Of a stretch of DNA of 64,000 nt, positions 16,123 to 24,468 are shown piece after piece. The stretch is from Erythrobacteraceae bacterium (GTDB lineage Bacteria > Pseudomonadota > Alphaproteobacteria > Sphingomonadales > Sphingomonadaceae): contig JAIXPX010000037.1 in NCBI GenBank assembly GCA_027486035.1, forward strand, positions 62,001 to 126,000. The letters run 5' to 3'. The position numbers were made by a program, and so were the translations under genes. The first letter of the stretch is position 1. Each line of letters begins with the position of its first letter. The notes beneath the pieces were generated by a model, which saw nothing but the letters and a program-made list of their open reading frames with translations, did no database searches and had not been told where the DNA came from.

Positions 16123-16587
16123 ATGGGACAGCACGCGCATAGCCACCACGAGCACTCCGGACCCGACCTCGTGGCCGAAGCGGGACGCGCGCTCGCCGCC
16201 TCGGGCGAACAATGGACGTCGATGCGCGAGGCTGTCTTCGCCGAACTCGCGCGGCACGAACGCCCGGTGTCGGCCTATGACATTGCCGACAACCTGTCGG
16301 CTGCGCGCGGCAAGCGGGTCGCGCCCAACTCGGTCTACCGCATCCTCGACGTCTTCGTGGCGAACAACCTCGCGATGCGGGTCGAGAGCGCCAATGCCTA
16401 TCTCGCCAACACCCATCCGGGCTGCGCGCATGACTGCATCTTCCTCGTCTGCGACGAATGCGGCGAGGCCGCCCATGTCGATGACGAGGAGGTCAGCCGC
16501 GCGGTCCGCGCGATTGCCGCCGCGCGCAGCTTCAAGGCAGAACGCCCGGTGCTCGAGATCAGGGGCCTGTGCAAGGCCTGCACCTAG
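16123..16587 (+). CDS. Fur-family metalloregulator, probably Zur-like
   Basis: The 154-aa protein begins MGQHAHSHHEHSGPDLVAEA, a His-rich metal-binding start, followed by the Fur winged helix (SMREAVFAELARHERPVSAY, then NSVYRILDVFVANNL) and a C-terminal domain with CDEC and a terminal CKAC pair that form the structural zinc site. Spacing and the absence of the typical Fur HHDH iron motif favour a zinc-responsive Zur. An AT-rich CCATTATAT lies just before the start and could hold its promoter. No zinc transport genes are adjacent, so the specificity is inferred from sequence only. Confidence 0.85.
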   Translation: MGQHAHSHHEHSGPDLVAEAGRALAASGEQWTSMREAVFAELARHERPVSAYDIADNLSAARGKRVAPNSVYRILDVFVANNLAMRVESANAYLANTHPGCAHDCIFLVCDECGEAAHVDDEEVSRAVRAIAAARSFKAERPVLEIRGLCKACT

Positions 16588-16655
16588 GCCCGCCGATTTG
16601 ATCCCGCGCAAGCCTTCAATCGACACGCTGTAATTCGAAGTGTAAGGCTGGCCGC

Positions 16656-18584
16656 ATGACACAGCCGCCTTACACGCCCCTGCTCGATCAGGTTGACTCT
16701 CCCGACGACCTGCGCCGCCTCAAGCCCGACCAGCTCCGCCAGCTCGCCGACGAGCTGCGTGCCGAAATGATCGATGCGGTCAGCACCTCGGGCGGGCACC
16801 TTGGCTCGGGCCTCGGCGTGGTCGAGCTGACGGTCGCGCTCCACTATGTCTTCAACACCCCCACCGACAAGCTGGTGTGGGACGTGGGCCACCAGTGCTA
16901 TCCGCACAAGATCATCACCGGACGGCGCGACCGGATCCGCACCCTGCGGCAGGGCGGGGGCCTCAGCGGCTTCACCAAGCGTTCGGAGAGCGAATACGAT
17001 CCTTTCGGCGCGGCGCATTCCTCGACCTCGATCTCGGCGGCGCTGGGCTTTGCCATCGCCAACAAGCTCAAGGGCCAGCCCGGACGCGGGATCGCGGTGA
17101 TCGGCGATGGCTCGATGAGCGCGGGCATGGCCTACGAGGCGATGAACAACGCGGCTGAAGCAGGCAATCGCCTGATCGTGATCCTCAACGATAACGACAT
17201 GTCGATTGCCCCGCCCGTGGGCGGCCTGTCGGCCTATCTCGCCCGCATGGTCTCCTCGAGCGAGTATCTCGGCATCCGCAGCCTCGCCAGCCGCGCGGTG
17301 AAGAAGATGAGCCGCCGCCTGCACGACACCATCGGCAAGGCGGAGGAGTTCACCCGCGGCATGGTGACCGGCGGAACCCTGTTCGAGGAGCTGGGCTTCT
17401 ACTACGTCGGCCCGATCGACGGGCACAATCTCGACCATCTGCTCCCGGTGCTCGAGAACGTGCGCGACACCTCGGAAGGCCCGGTGCTGATCCATGTCGT
17501 GACCGAGAAGGGCAAGGGCTATGCCCCGGCCGAGAATTCCGCCGACAAATATCACGGCGTGCCCAAGTTCAACGTCGTCACCGGCGAGAAGGCCAAGAGC
17601 GCGCCCAGCGCGCCGGCCTATCAGGACGTGTTCGGCCTGACGCTGGCGAAGCTCGCCGAGACCGACGACAGGATCTGTGCGATCACCGCCGCCATGCCTT
17701 CGGGCACGGGCGTCGACAAGTTCGCCAAGGCGCACCCGGCGCGCACCTTCGACGTGGGCATTGCCGAACAGCACGCCGTGACCTTTGCGGCGGGCCTCGC
17801 GGCGGAAGGGATGCGGCCTTTCGCGGCGATCTATTCGACCTTCCTCCAGCGCGCCTATGACCAGGTGGTGCACGATGTGTGTATCCAGAACCTGCCCGTG
17901 CGCTTCGCGATCGACCGCGCAGGGCTGGTCGGTGCCGACGGGGCGACCCATGCGGGGAGCTTCGACATCACCTATCTTGCCACCCTGCCCAACATGGTCG
18001 TGATGGCCGCCGCCGACGAGGCGGAGCTGGTCCACATGACCTACACCGCCGCCGAATATGACGCGGGGCCCATCGCCTTCCGCTACCCGCGCGGCAACGG
18101 CACCGGCGTGCCCATGCCCGAGGTCCCGGTGAAGCTGGAAATCGGCAAGGGGCGCCTGGTGCGCGAAGGCGCCAAGGTCGCCATCCTTTCATTGGGCGCA
18201 CGCCTGACCGAAGCCCTCAAGGCCGCCGACACGCTCGAGGCCAAGGGGCTCTCCACCACGGTCGCCGACCTGCGCTTCGCCAAGCCGCTCGACGAAGACC
18301 TGATCGCCCGCCTGATGCGCAGCCACGAGGTTATCGTAACGGTCGAGGAAGGCGCCATCGGCGGTCTGGGCGCCCATGTGCTGACCTTCGCCAGCGATAC
18401 GGGCCTCACCGACAACGGATTGAAGGTCCGCACGCTGCGCCTGCCCGATACCTTCATCGATCACGACGATCCGATGAAGCAATATGACGAAGCAGGCCTC
18501 AACGCGCCGCAGATCGTGGACACGGTGCTCAAGGCGCTGAAGCACAACAGCGCGGGGATCGACGCAGAAGAGGCGCGGGCGTAA
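16656..18584 (+). CDS. dxs: 1-deoxy-D-xylulose-5-phosphate synthase
   Basis: The 642-aa thiamine-diphosphate enzyme condenses pyruvate and glyceraldehyde-3-phosphate in the MEP isoprenoid pathway. Visible signatures are [31 protein letters not shown], the ThDP-binding [32 protein letters not shown], and in the pyrimidine-binding domain [17 protein letters not shown]. Full length and no irregularities. In erythrobacters this supplies carotenoids and quinones. It follows the Fur-family gene by 68 bases and may have its own promoter. Confidence 0.98.
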   Translation: MTQPPYTPLLDQVDSPDDLRRLKPDQLRQLADELRAEMIDAVSTSGGHLGSGLGVVELTVALHYVFNTPTDKLVWDVGHQCYPHKIITGRRDRIRTLRQGGGLSGFTKRSESEYDPFGAAHSSTSISAALGFAIANKLKGQPGRGIAVIGDGSMSAGMAYEAMNNAAEAGNRLIVILNDNDMSIAPPVGGLSAYLARMVSSSEYLGIRSLASRAVKKMSRRLHDTIGKAEEFTRGMVTGGTLFEELGFYYVGPIDGHNLDHLLPVLENVRDTSEGPVLIHVVTEKGKGYAPAENSADKYHGVPKFNVVTGEKAKSAPSAPAYQDVFGLTLAKLAETDDRICAITAAMPSGTGVDKFAKAHPARTFDVGIAEQHAVTFAAGLAAEGMRPFAAIYSTFLQRAYDQVVHDVCIQNLPVRFAIDRAGLVGADGATHAGSFDITYLATLPNMVVMAAADEAELVHMTYTAAEYDAGPIAFRYPRGNGTGVPMPEVPVKLEIGKGRLVREGAKVAILSLGARLTEALKAADTLEAKGLSTTVADLRFAKPLDEDLIARLMRSHEVIVTVEEGAIGGLGAHVLTFASDTGLTDNGLKVRTLRLPDTFIDHDDPMKQYDEAGLNAPQIVDTVLKALKHNSAGIDAEEARA

Positions 18585-18596
18585 CAGCTGCCTCCC

Positions 18597-18869
18597 ATGA
18601 GCGAGCTGCTCGGCATCCCGGAATGGCTGGCGGCGACGGGGTTTGTCGTCGCGGCCCCAATCCCACAGAGGCCGAATTCCTCGCCATGATGGCGAAAGAT
18701 TGCTCGCCCGAGGCCGCCCGCTTCATGTGGCAGCCAACGCTGTTCTATGTCGAACCTCGCCTGACCCCGCACCCAGATGACCTGCTGCTCGACGATCTTT
18801 GCATCGACGATGACGGTGCGCAACTTCGCGCGCTGGCTGGATTTGGCGCGCCCTAGCGCGGCTGGGTGA
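18597..18869 (+). pseudogene. Small gene broken by two frameshifts
   Basis: Three consecutive frames each carry coding-like sequence that join into one product. MSELLGIPEWLAATGFVVAA runs from ATG at 18597. The next frame gives TEAEFLAMMAKDCSPEAARF and then LTPHPDDLLLDDLCIDDD, and the last gives TVRNFARWLDLARPSAAG to a TGA at 18867-18869. The PDDLLLDDLCIDDD block faintly recalls DUF1493 acyl-carrier-like proteins, which is weak. The end overlaps the convergent mlaA-like gene by 17 bases. Real decay and sequencing error cannot be told apart here. Confidence 0.5.
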
Positions 18870-19863
18870 TCAGCAGCGCTTCGGGGTTCGCGGGCGGTTC
18901 GACAGGCGTGGCATTCTCCGGAGCCGGTAACGGAGCCGTTTCCGCAGGCACCGGAGCCTGAGCCGCCTTCATCTCTTCCAGCTCCTCCAGCCACATCCGG
19001 TCGCGTTCCGAGATCGGCTCGCCTTTCAGCGCGGCGATGTCCCGCCGCCGCCGGGCGAGATAGGTCTCGCGGCGCAGGCGGTAGGGATCGTCGGCGTTGC
19101 GGATGCTGGCGATCTCCTCGTCGAACGCCAGCCGCTGGTCGAGGCCGTTCACCACGAAATAGGTCGCCGCATAAAGGGGCCGGTTGAAGGGCCTGCCCAC
19201 CGTCAGCGGCAGCAGCAGCTGGTCGAGCGTGCTGCCCGCAAGATCGCGCACCGTTGTCGCGCCGGTGACGGGAAGATAGAGATAGGGGCCCGGCCCGATC
19301 CCGTAATAGCCCATGGTGTTGGCAAAGCCGTTGCGACGATAGGGCAGATTCGCCTTCTTGCCCGCCACATCGAACAGCCCGCCGACGCCGAGAGTGGTGT
19401 TGATCGCCAGCCGCCCCAGCGTCTCGAAGGCCTTGCCGACCTTGCCCTGCAACAGGAAATTGAGCGCATTGCTCGGCTCGCCCAGGTTGCGCACGACATT
19501 GCCGAGCCCGTCGCGGACCGGCCCGGGCAGGCCATCGCGATAGGCATAGGCGACGGGCTCCAGCACGGCCGCGTCGACCTTCTGGACGATCCGGTAGGAA
19601 TCCTCGTTCACCCCCTCGAGCGGGTCGCTCTTGGGCGGGCCGACCGCGCCTTCGACCACGATCTCGTTCAGCGCTTGCCCGTTTCCGTCACGCGGCGGGG
19701 CGGGCGGGGCGGCCTCCTGCGGGCCGGCATCCTGCATCGCGGAGAGACTCCAGGCCGGCGGCGCGGACACGGCGGCAGGCGCCGGGGGCTCCCCCGGCGC
19801 GGCGGCGGCCAGTGCGGCGCTCAGCAAAGAGGGTGAGGAGGCAAGCAGCGCAAGGCTCGGCAT
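18853..19863 (-). CDS. mlaA: MlaA/VacJ-family outer-membrane lipid asymmetry protein
   Basis: The 336-aa protein contains the MlaA domain at about 75-270: DPLEGVNEDSYRIVQKVDAA, VRNLGEPSNALNFLLQGK, NTTLGVGGLFDVAGK, GYYGIGPGPYLYLPVTGATT. MlaA removes misplaced phospholipids from the outer leaflet of the outer membrane and hands them to MlaC. The N-terminus has a Sec-type signal (MPSLALLASSPSLLSAALAA) but no cysteine, so it is not a standard lipoprotein, unlike E. coli MlaA. The start at 19863 is supported by AAGGAA upstream. The C-terminal 60 residues are Pro/Ala/Glu-rich and non-conserved. Confidence 0.9.
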   Translation of the reverse strand: MPSLALLASSPSLLSAALAAAAPGEPPAPAAVSAPPAWSLSAMQDAGPQEAAPPAPPRDGNGQALNEIVVEGAVGPPKSDPLEGVNEDSYRIVQKVDAAVLEPVAYAYRDGLPGPVRDGLGNVVRNLGEPSNALNFLLQGKVGKAFETLGRLAINTTLGVGGLFDVAGKKANLPYRRNGFANTMGYYGIGPGPYLYLPVTGATTVRDLAGSTLDQLLLPLTVGRPFNRPLYAATYFVVNGLDQRLAFDEEIASIRNADDPYRLRRETYLARRRRDIAALKGEPISERDRMWLEELEEMKAAQAPVPAETAPLPAPENATPVEPPANPEALLITQPR

Positions 19864-19983
19864 CTGGTTCCTTTCTCCGGGTGTCCTACACCACTTCTCG
19901 CGGAAGTCCGCAGCATTCTTGCCCTTTGGGTGCACCGCCTTTAGGCAAGCTGAACCCGCAACCGATAAGGCGCCCTACCCCCC

Positions 19984-20781
19984 ATGTCCCTGATCCAGAT
20001 TGCCCGCGAGGGCCCCGTCACGATCCTCACGCTTGACCGGGCCGAGAGCATGAACCCGCTCGGCGCGCCGGGGGACGGGGACGAATTCCTCGCGGTGGCG
20101 AATGCGATCAACCGCGACATGGAATGCCGGGTGGTGATCCTCACCGGCGCGGGCCGCGCCTTCAGCGCCGGCGGCGACGTCAAGGCGATGCGCGACAAGA
20201 CCGGAACCTTCGGCGGCACCACGCCCGCCATCTCGGACGGCTACCGCGACAATATCCACCTCATGCTGCGCGCGCTCTACGGCTTGCGCGTGCCCGTCAT
20301 TACGGCGGTCAACGGCCCCGCGATCGGCCTCGGCTGCGATGTCGCCTGCCTTGCCGACATTCGCATTGCCTCTGAGACCGCGAAGTTCGGGGTGACCTTC
20401 CTCAAGCTCGGGATCATCCCCGGCGATGGCGGCACCTGGATCCTACCGCGCGTGATCGGCATGAGCCGGGCGGCCGAGCTGTTCTACACCGGCGATGTGA
20501 TCGACGCGGCGACGGCGAAGGACTGGGGCCTTGTCAGCCGCGTGGTGCCCGCCGAGGCGCTGATGGACGAGGCGCGCGCGCTGGCGAACCGGATCGCGCT
20601 GCTCCCGCCGCATTCGCTGCGCCACACCAAGAACCTGCTGCGGCAGGGCCAGCTGACCAGCTACGACACCGCGCTCGAGCTGGCGGCGAACACCCAGGCG
20701 ATGATGCACACCACCGCCGACCATGCCGAAGGGGTCGCCGCGCTGATCGAAAAGCGCGCGGCGGTGTTCAGCGGGGAATAG
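19984..20781 (+). CDS. Crotonase-superfamily enzyme (enoyl-CoA hydratase/isomerase type)
   Basis: The 265-aa protein has the crotonase oxyanion-hole segments GRAFSAGGDVKAM and NGPAIGLGCDVACLADIRIA. The position of the first catalytic Glu in hydratases (usually FGxPE) reads FGVTFLK here, and the following loop is GIIPGDGGTW, so the standard hydratase Glu is not evident. It may be an isomerase, hydrolase or another crotonase reaction on an acyl-CoA. It is divergent from the mlaA-like gene and stands alone. Family is certain, the reaction is not. Confidence 0.9.
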   Translation: MSLIQIAREGPVTILTLDRAESMNPLGAPGDGDEFLAVANAINRDMECRVVILTGAGRAFSAGGDVKAMRDKTGTFGGTTPAISDGYRDNIHLMLRALYGLRVPVITAVNGPAIGLGCDVACLADIRIASETAKFGVTFLKLGIIPGDGGTWILPRVIGMSRAAELFYTGDVIDAATAKDWGLVSRVVPAEALMDEARALANRIALLPPHSLRHTKNLLRQGQLTSYDTALELAANTQAMMHTTADHAEGVAALIEKRAAVFSGE

Positions 20782-20841
20782 GTTCAACTCTTGGCAGACA
20801 GCTTCATTACAGGGCCGCTGCCGGAGGTAGAATCATCAAGT

Positions 20842-21783
20842 TCAGTCCGCTGGCGATTTTGCGTATTGCTCGAAGTGAGGTTCGTTCTGTCGATCTTGCG
20901 AAATGGAAAAATACAGCAACGAAGCAACAGTGCAGCTGAATGCCAGATGCTCAAAGCTCGAAAACGCTTGAGCACCTCCAAATATTTCTCCCCGCAGTGA
21001 CGGTGAGATCAAAATCAAATTTGAGGGGTTCGTTGGGGTTTGCCATGCAACCAATTGCAGGCCCCAAAGATTGGTCAAGGTATGTGCGACGCCAGCGGCC
21101 CATATGGCTCCCGTCCTTTCGACCAACAATCCCATGACCAGTCCAAACGAAAACAACCCCGCAAAGTTAAAGAGATCGAAGCTCGCGTTGACCGAATGTG
21201 CGCCCGCGAAAAGCAGGGAGGTAATGACAAGGCCGATGCGCCAGCCGCAAAACGATCCGATCGTGGTCTGGGCCCAACCGCGAAAAACCAGCTCCTCTGC
21301 AAATGACTGGAAGGCGATCCCCAAGATGCCGAACAATGCACCAGACATAATCGATGCTGCAGGCTGAGTACCCAGCAAAACCTCAGATTGACCGTAGCCT
21401 CGAATTACTGATGCAAAAATGGGTGCGAGGATCAAGCTGGATCCGACCGCCAGGCCGATCATGCTCCAAAGCAAAGGCTGGCGGCCTGACACCAGCAACG
21501 TCTTGATACTCCGCCTATCGCGGACGGCAAGCACTGCGATCAAACCCAAATACACGGGTAGAAACCCAATGAGCAGGAAAACCGCGTTCAGCAGCGGAAA
21601 TCCACCAAACTGAAATAATGTGGATTGAATGAGACTTAGAATTTTCGGCGCAATATAAATTTGCCCGATGTATGACAACGGTGTTGCGATAACTAGAGCC
21701 AATAAGCAGACGAAGAAAACACTTCTATAATTATTAGAAGTTTTGACAAAATCGCTCAAATGACCGGTCAACTTTCCCTCCAT
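20842..21783 (-). CDS. CPBP-family intramembrane glutamic endopeptidase
   Basis: This 313-aa polytopic membrane protein has about eight hydrophobic segments and all CPBP/CAAX motifs: EELVFRG with Glu163, Glu164 and Arg168, FAGAH with His196, and HTLTN with His234 and Asn238. Such enzymes cleave prenylated proteins, bacteriocin precursors or unknown membrane substrates. The gene is distinctly lower in G+C than its neighbours and uses more A/T-ending codons, suggesting horizontal acquisition. No bacteriocin precursor is seen beside it. The start codon is followed by MEGKLTGHLSD; upstream context is AT-rich. Confidence 0.9.
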   Translation of the reverse strand: MEGKLTGHLSDFVKTSNNYRSVFFVCLLALVIATPLSYIGQIYIAPKILSLIQSTLFQFGGFPLLNAVFLLIGFLPVYLGLIAVLAVRDRRSIKTLLVSGRQPLLWSMIGLAVGSSLILAPIFASVIRGYGQSEVLLGTQPAASIMSGALFGILGIAFQSFAEELVFRGWAQTTIGSFCGWRIGLVITSLLFAGAHSVNASFDLFNFAGLFSFGLVMGLLVERTGAIWAAGVAHTLTNLWGLQLVAWQTPTNPSNLILISPSLRGEIFGGAQAFSSFEHLAFSCTVASLLYFSISQDRQNEPHFEQYAKSPAD

Positions 21784-21950
21784 GGATGGAATGAGATCGC
21801 AATTTCAGGACGCAGGCATCTTGATTGGATCGCCCTGTACACCTTGACACACAGGTAGATCAACGCATGCCGGATCAGAAGGACATTCTAACGGTAGAGC
21901 TACGGATTCTAGCAAGAATTGTGAAGCTTAAAGCCTCCAGAGCTATGGCT

Positions 21951-22625
21951 CTAAATCCACTTCCACACGCCCGCCGGGATTCCAGCGTGCCACAGGTGGG
22001 GCCACATCCCCGCCAGCCACAGCGCCGTGCCAGCGACCAGCGGCAGCGCGCCGACGCTGAACAGCTGGCCGAGGCGCGGCCAGTAGGCGGTGTTGCGCGA
22101 CCATTGTGCCCAGGCATCGCCCATCAGCCGTGCCCTCTTGCCATCCTGCAACCGCGCGCCGACCAGCGCCAGCGTCCCCATCGCTGCGGCGGTGATCATC
22201 GTCCGGAGGCTCCAGAACAGCACCAGATGCGAGAGCGCCCACAGGCCGATCCCCCACATCATCGGGTGGCGGGTGACGCGGAACACGCCGCGCGGGATCG
22301 CGCGCGCCTGGGCCGTGGCTTGCGGGGTGGGGCGCGCGGGATTGCCCGCCAGCGAGCCGGCCAGCAGGACCATCGCGGGCCATGTCAGAACCGTGGCGAT
22401 GATCCAGCCCGCCTCGCCGGAACCGGGAAGGTCGGCCGGCGGCGCGGCGATGAAGGCGAGATAGACCCAGCCCAGAGCCGCGAAGCTCACCAGCGTATAG
22501 GCGATCTGGAAGCCGCCCGCTCCCAGCACCCGCACCATCGGCCCGCGCAAGGGATGCGACATCGCGAAATGCGTGCCGACGAAAGCAATATTCGCCGCCG
22601 CGAGTGTGATAAGCTCCGTGTCCAT
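21951..22625 (-). CDS. NnrU-family membrane protein
   Basis: The 224-aa protein has six to seven hydrophobic segments and the NnrU hallmarks FVGTHFAMSHPLRGPMVRVL near the N-terminus and GVFRVTRHPMMWGIGLWAL in the middle. The latter resembles the RHPxxxG motif of isoprenylcysteine methyltransferase-like membrane proteins. NnrU was named from denitrification clusters, but members in non-denitrifiers have no established function, and no nitrogen-oxide genes are nearby. It is followed downstream by no partner within 160 bases. Confidence 0.9.
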   Translation of the reverse strand: MDTELITLAAANIAFVGTHFAMSHPLRGPMVRVLGAGGFQIAYTLVSFAALGWVYLAFIAAPPADLPGSGEAGWIIATVLTWPAMVLLAGSLAGNPARPTPQATAQARAIPRGVFRVTRHPMMWGIGLWALSHLVLFWSLRTMITAAAMGTLALVGARLQDGKRARLMGDAWAQWSRNTAYWPRLGQLFSVGALPLVAGTALWLAGMWPHLWHAGIPAGVWKWI

Positions 22626-22654
22626 GTGTCTCCCCCCCCTGAACGGGCGCGAGA

Positions 22655-23158
22655 CTAGCTCTGGATGGCGATCAGTTCCACCGTGAAAACCAGCGTCGCA
22701 TTGCCGGGGATCGGTCCGCGCCCGACCGGGCCATAGGCGAGGTCTGCCGGGATCGCGATCTCGATGATCTCGCCCACCCCCATCTGCGGGATGGCAAGCT
22801 GCCAGCCCTTGACCAACCGGCCAAGCGGGAAGGTGGCGGGCTCGCCCCGCGCATAGGAGCTGTCGAACACCGTCCCGTCGAGAAGGCGCCCTTCGTAGTG
22901 GACGGTGATCCGGTCAGCCACCGTCGGCTTGCGTTCGGAGGCGAGATATCTCGTCCAGCGCCAGCGCACCCCGCCTTCGATGAACCGCCACCCGTCCGCC
23001 GGGCTGAGACCGAGCAGGTAGAGCTGCTGCTGTGCGTGCCACGCCGGGTTCTGGGCGTTCTCTGCCGCCCCGGCCCCGGCGGCGGCATCCTGCGCATGGG
23101 CAGGGTGCAGGGCGAGCAGAAGCGAGGCGGCGAGGGTCGTGGCGAATGTCCGGATCAT
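22655..23158 (-). CDS. Exported FKBP-type peptidyl-prolyl isomerase
   Basis: The 167-aa protein has a Sec signal peptide (MIRTFATTLAASLLLALHPAHAQ) and a C-terminal FKBP domain (about 75-167) with ITVHYEGRLLDGTVFDSSYA, VKGWQLAIPQMGVGEI and LAYGPVGRGPIPGNATLVF. It should accelerate proline isomerisation of periplasmic proteins. Its ATG overlaps the stop codon of the upstream amidohydrolase-like gene (TGATG), so the three genes 22655-25898 form one operon. Confidence 0.93.
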   Translation of the reverse strand: MIRTFATTLAASLLLALHPAHAQDAAAGAGAAENAQNPAWHAQQQLYLLGLSPADGWRFIEGGVRWRWTRYLASERKPTVADRITVHYEGRLLDGTVFDSSYARGEPATFPLGRLVKGWQLAIPQMGVGEIIEIAIPADLAYGPVGRGPIPGNATLVFTVELIAIQS

Positions 23159-24468
23159 CACCAGTCGTAGGCCTTGGGACGGTCGCTCTCGTCGAGATCG
23201 ATATAGCGGTCGCGCAGACGGGTCTGGTGGTTCGTGAGGTCCTGTTGCACCCCGCCGATCCACACCCGCGTGGGCACGGTGCCGAGTTCGAGCGGATCGC
23301 CGTCCCAGATCACCACGTCCCCGAAAGCGCCCGGCTTGAGCACGCCTGCCTTGCCGCCAAGCCCGCTGATCTCGGCCGGAACCGAGCTGATCGCGGCAAA
23401 GGCGCGGTTCCAGTCGAGCCCGCTGGCCCCCGGCATCTTCGTCAGCGCGACGAGGTTGCCGGCAACCTGCTGCAAGCGGCGCGGGTTCTGCATCGTCGCG
23501 GCGTTGACCGCCACCTTCACGCCCGCCCTGGCGAGCCGCCCGGCATTGGACTGGGTGGCGCCGAGCTGCTCGAAGGTCTCGGGCAGGTCGAGCAGGCCAT
23601 TGGCGATCACCGGCACGCCCGCCGCCGCGATGTCGGCAGCGACCAGCCAGCCCTCGGTCGCGCCCACCAGCACCAGATCGAGCTTCGGGAACGCCTGCTT
23701 CAGGGCCAGCACGGCGCGGATATCGGCCATGCGCTCGACATCGACATAGAGCTTCTGCTTGCCGGTCACGACCGGCACCAGCGCCTCGGCATCGAAGCGG
23801 CCGAGCAGCACCTTGTCGCCCCTCGCGATCTCGCTCGTCTCGGGGATTGCGGTCTTGCCGACCAGCGCCTGCGCCTCGCGCAGCGCCGCCCGCAGCAAGG
23901 TGTGCGCCGCGGCACGGCTGCCGCCTGCGCGGTCCGAGCCGGTCTCGCCCAGGCTGATCATCTGGAACGCCCGCGCCTGCACGATCGGCCTTGGATCGCC
24001 GTCGAGGTCGATGATCGCGCCCTGGCCGGCAAAGATCGAGCCCGCCGGCAGCATTGTCGTTGCCGCGCGGGTGATCCCGGCAGCCTTGTGGACGAGGATG
24101 TGCTGCGAGGTCGGGTTCACCGCCGTGGAAGCATCGAGCGCGGCGCTGAACGGCGCCTCGTCGGCGGTGATGTCGTTGGTCTCGTCGACCGCCGAAACGT
24201 CGCTGAGGCCGAGCGCGGTGACGGTTGCGAACAGGCCGGGGGTGACCCACGCGCCCCTGGCATCGACTGCGCTGCCCGCCGTCGGCGCTCCCGCGGCCGG
24301 ACCGGCATAGACGACAGTGCCGCCCTTCACGACCACCGTGCCGCCCGCGATCGGCTCCGAGCCGTCGCCGATCACAAGGCGGGCATTGGTGATGGTCACG
24401 TCCTGCGCCAGCGCGGGGGCGGCGGCGAGCGCGACGGCGCTGACGGCAAGGGGAAGGAGCCGCTTCAT
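23158..24468 (-). CDS. Exported amidohydrolase-like protein lacking the metal-binding HxH motif
   Basis: The 436-aa protein has a signal peptide (MKRLLPLAVSAVALAAAPALAQ) and an amidohydrolase-type composite fold: an N-terminal beta domain (ITNARLVIGDGSEPIAGGTV), a barrel, and a C-terminal return (GVLKPGAFGDVVIWDGDPLE). Where active members have VTPGxxDxHxH, this one has VTPGLFATVTALGLSD, so the first two metal ligands are missing. It overlaps the preceding, apparently active amidohydrolase gene by ATGA (24465-24468). A non-catalytic partner subunit is the likely role. Substrate is unknown. Confidence 0.88.
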   Translation of the reverse strand: MKRLLPLAVSAVALAAAPALAQDVTITNARLVIGDGSEPIAGGTVVVKGGTVVYAGPAAGAPTAGSAVDARGAWVTPGLFATVTALGLSDVSAVDETNDITADEAPFSAALDASTAVNPTSQHILVHKAAGITRAATTMLPAGSIFAGQGAIIDLDGDPRPIVQARAFQMISLGETGSDRAGGSRAAAHTLLRAALREAQALVGKTAIPETSEIARGDKVLLGRFDAEALVPVVTGKQKLYVDVERMADIRAVLALKQAFPKLDLVLVGATEGWLVAADIAAAGVPVIANGLLDLPETFEQLGATQSNAGRLARAGVKVAVNAATMQNPRRLQQVAGNLVALTKMPGASGLDWNRAFAAISSVPAEISGLGGKAGVLKPGAFGDVVIWDGDPLELGTVPTRVWIGGVQQDLTNHQTRLRDRYIDLDESDRPKAYDW

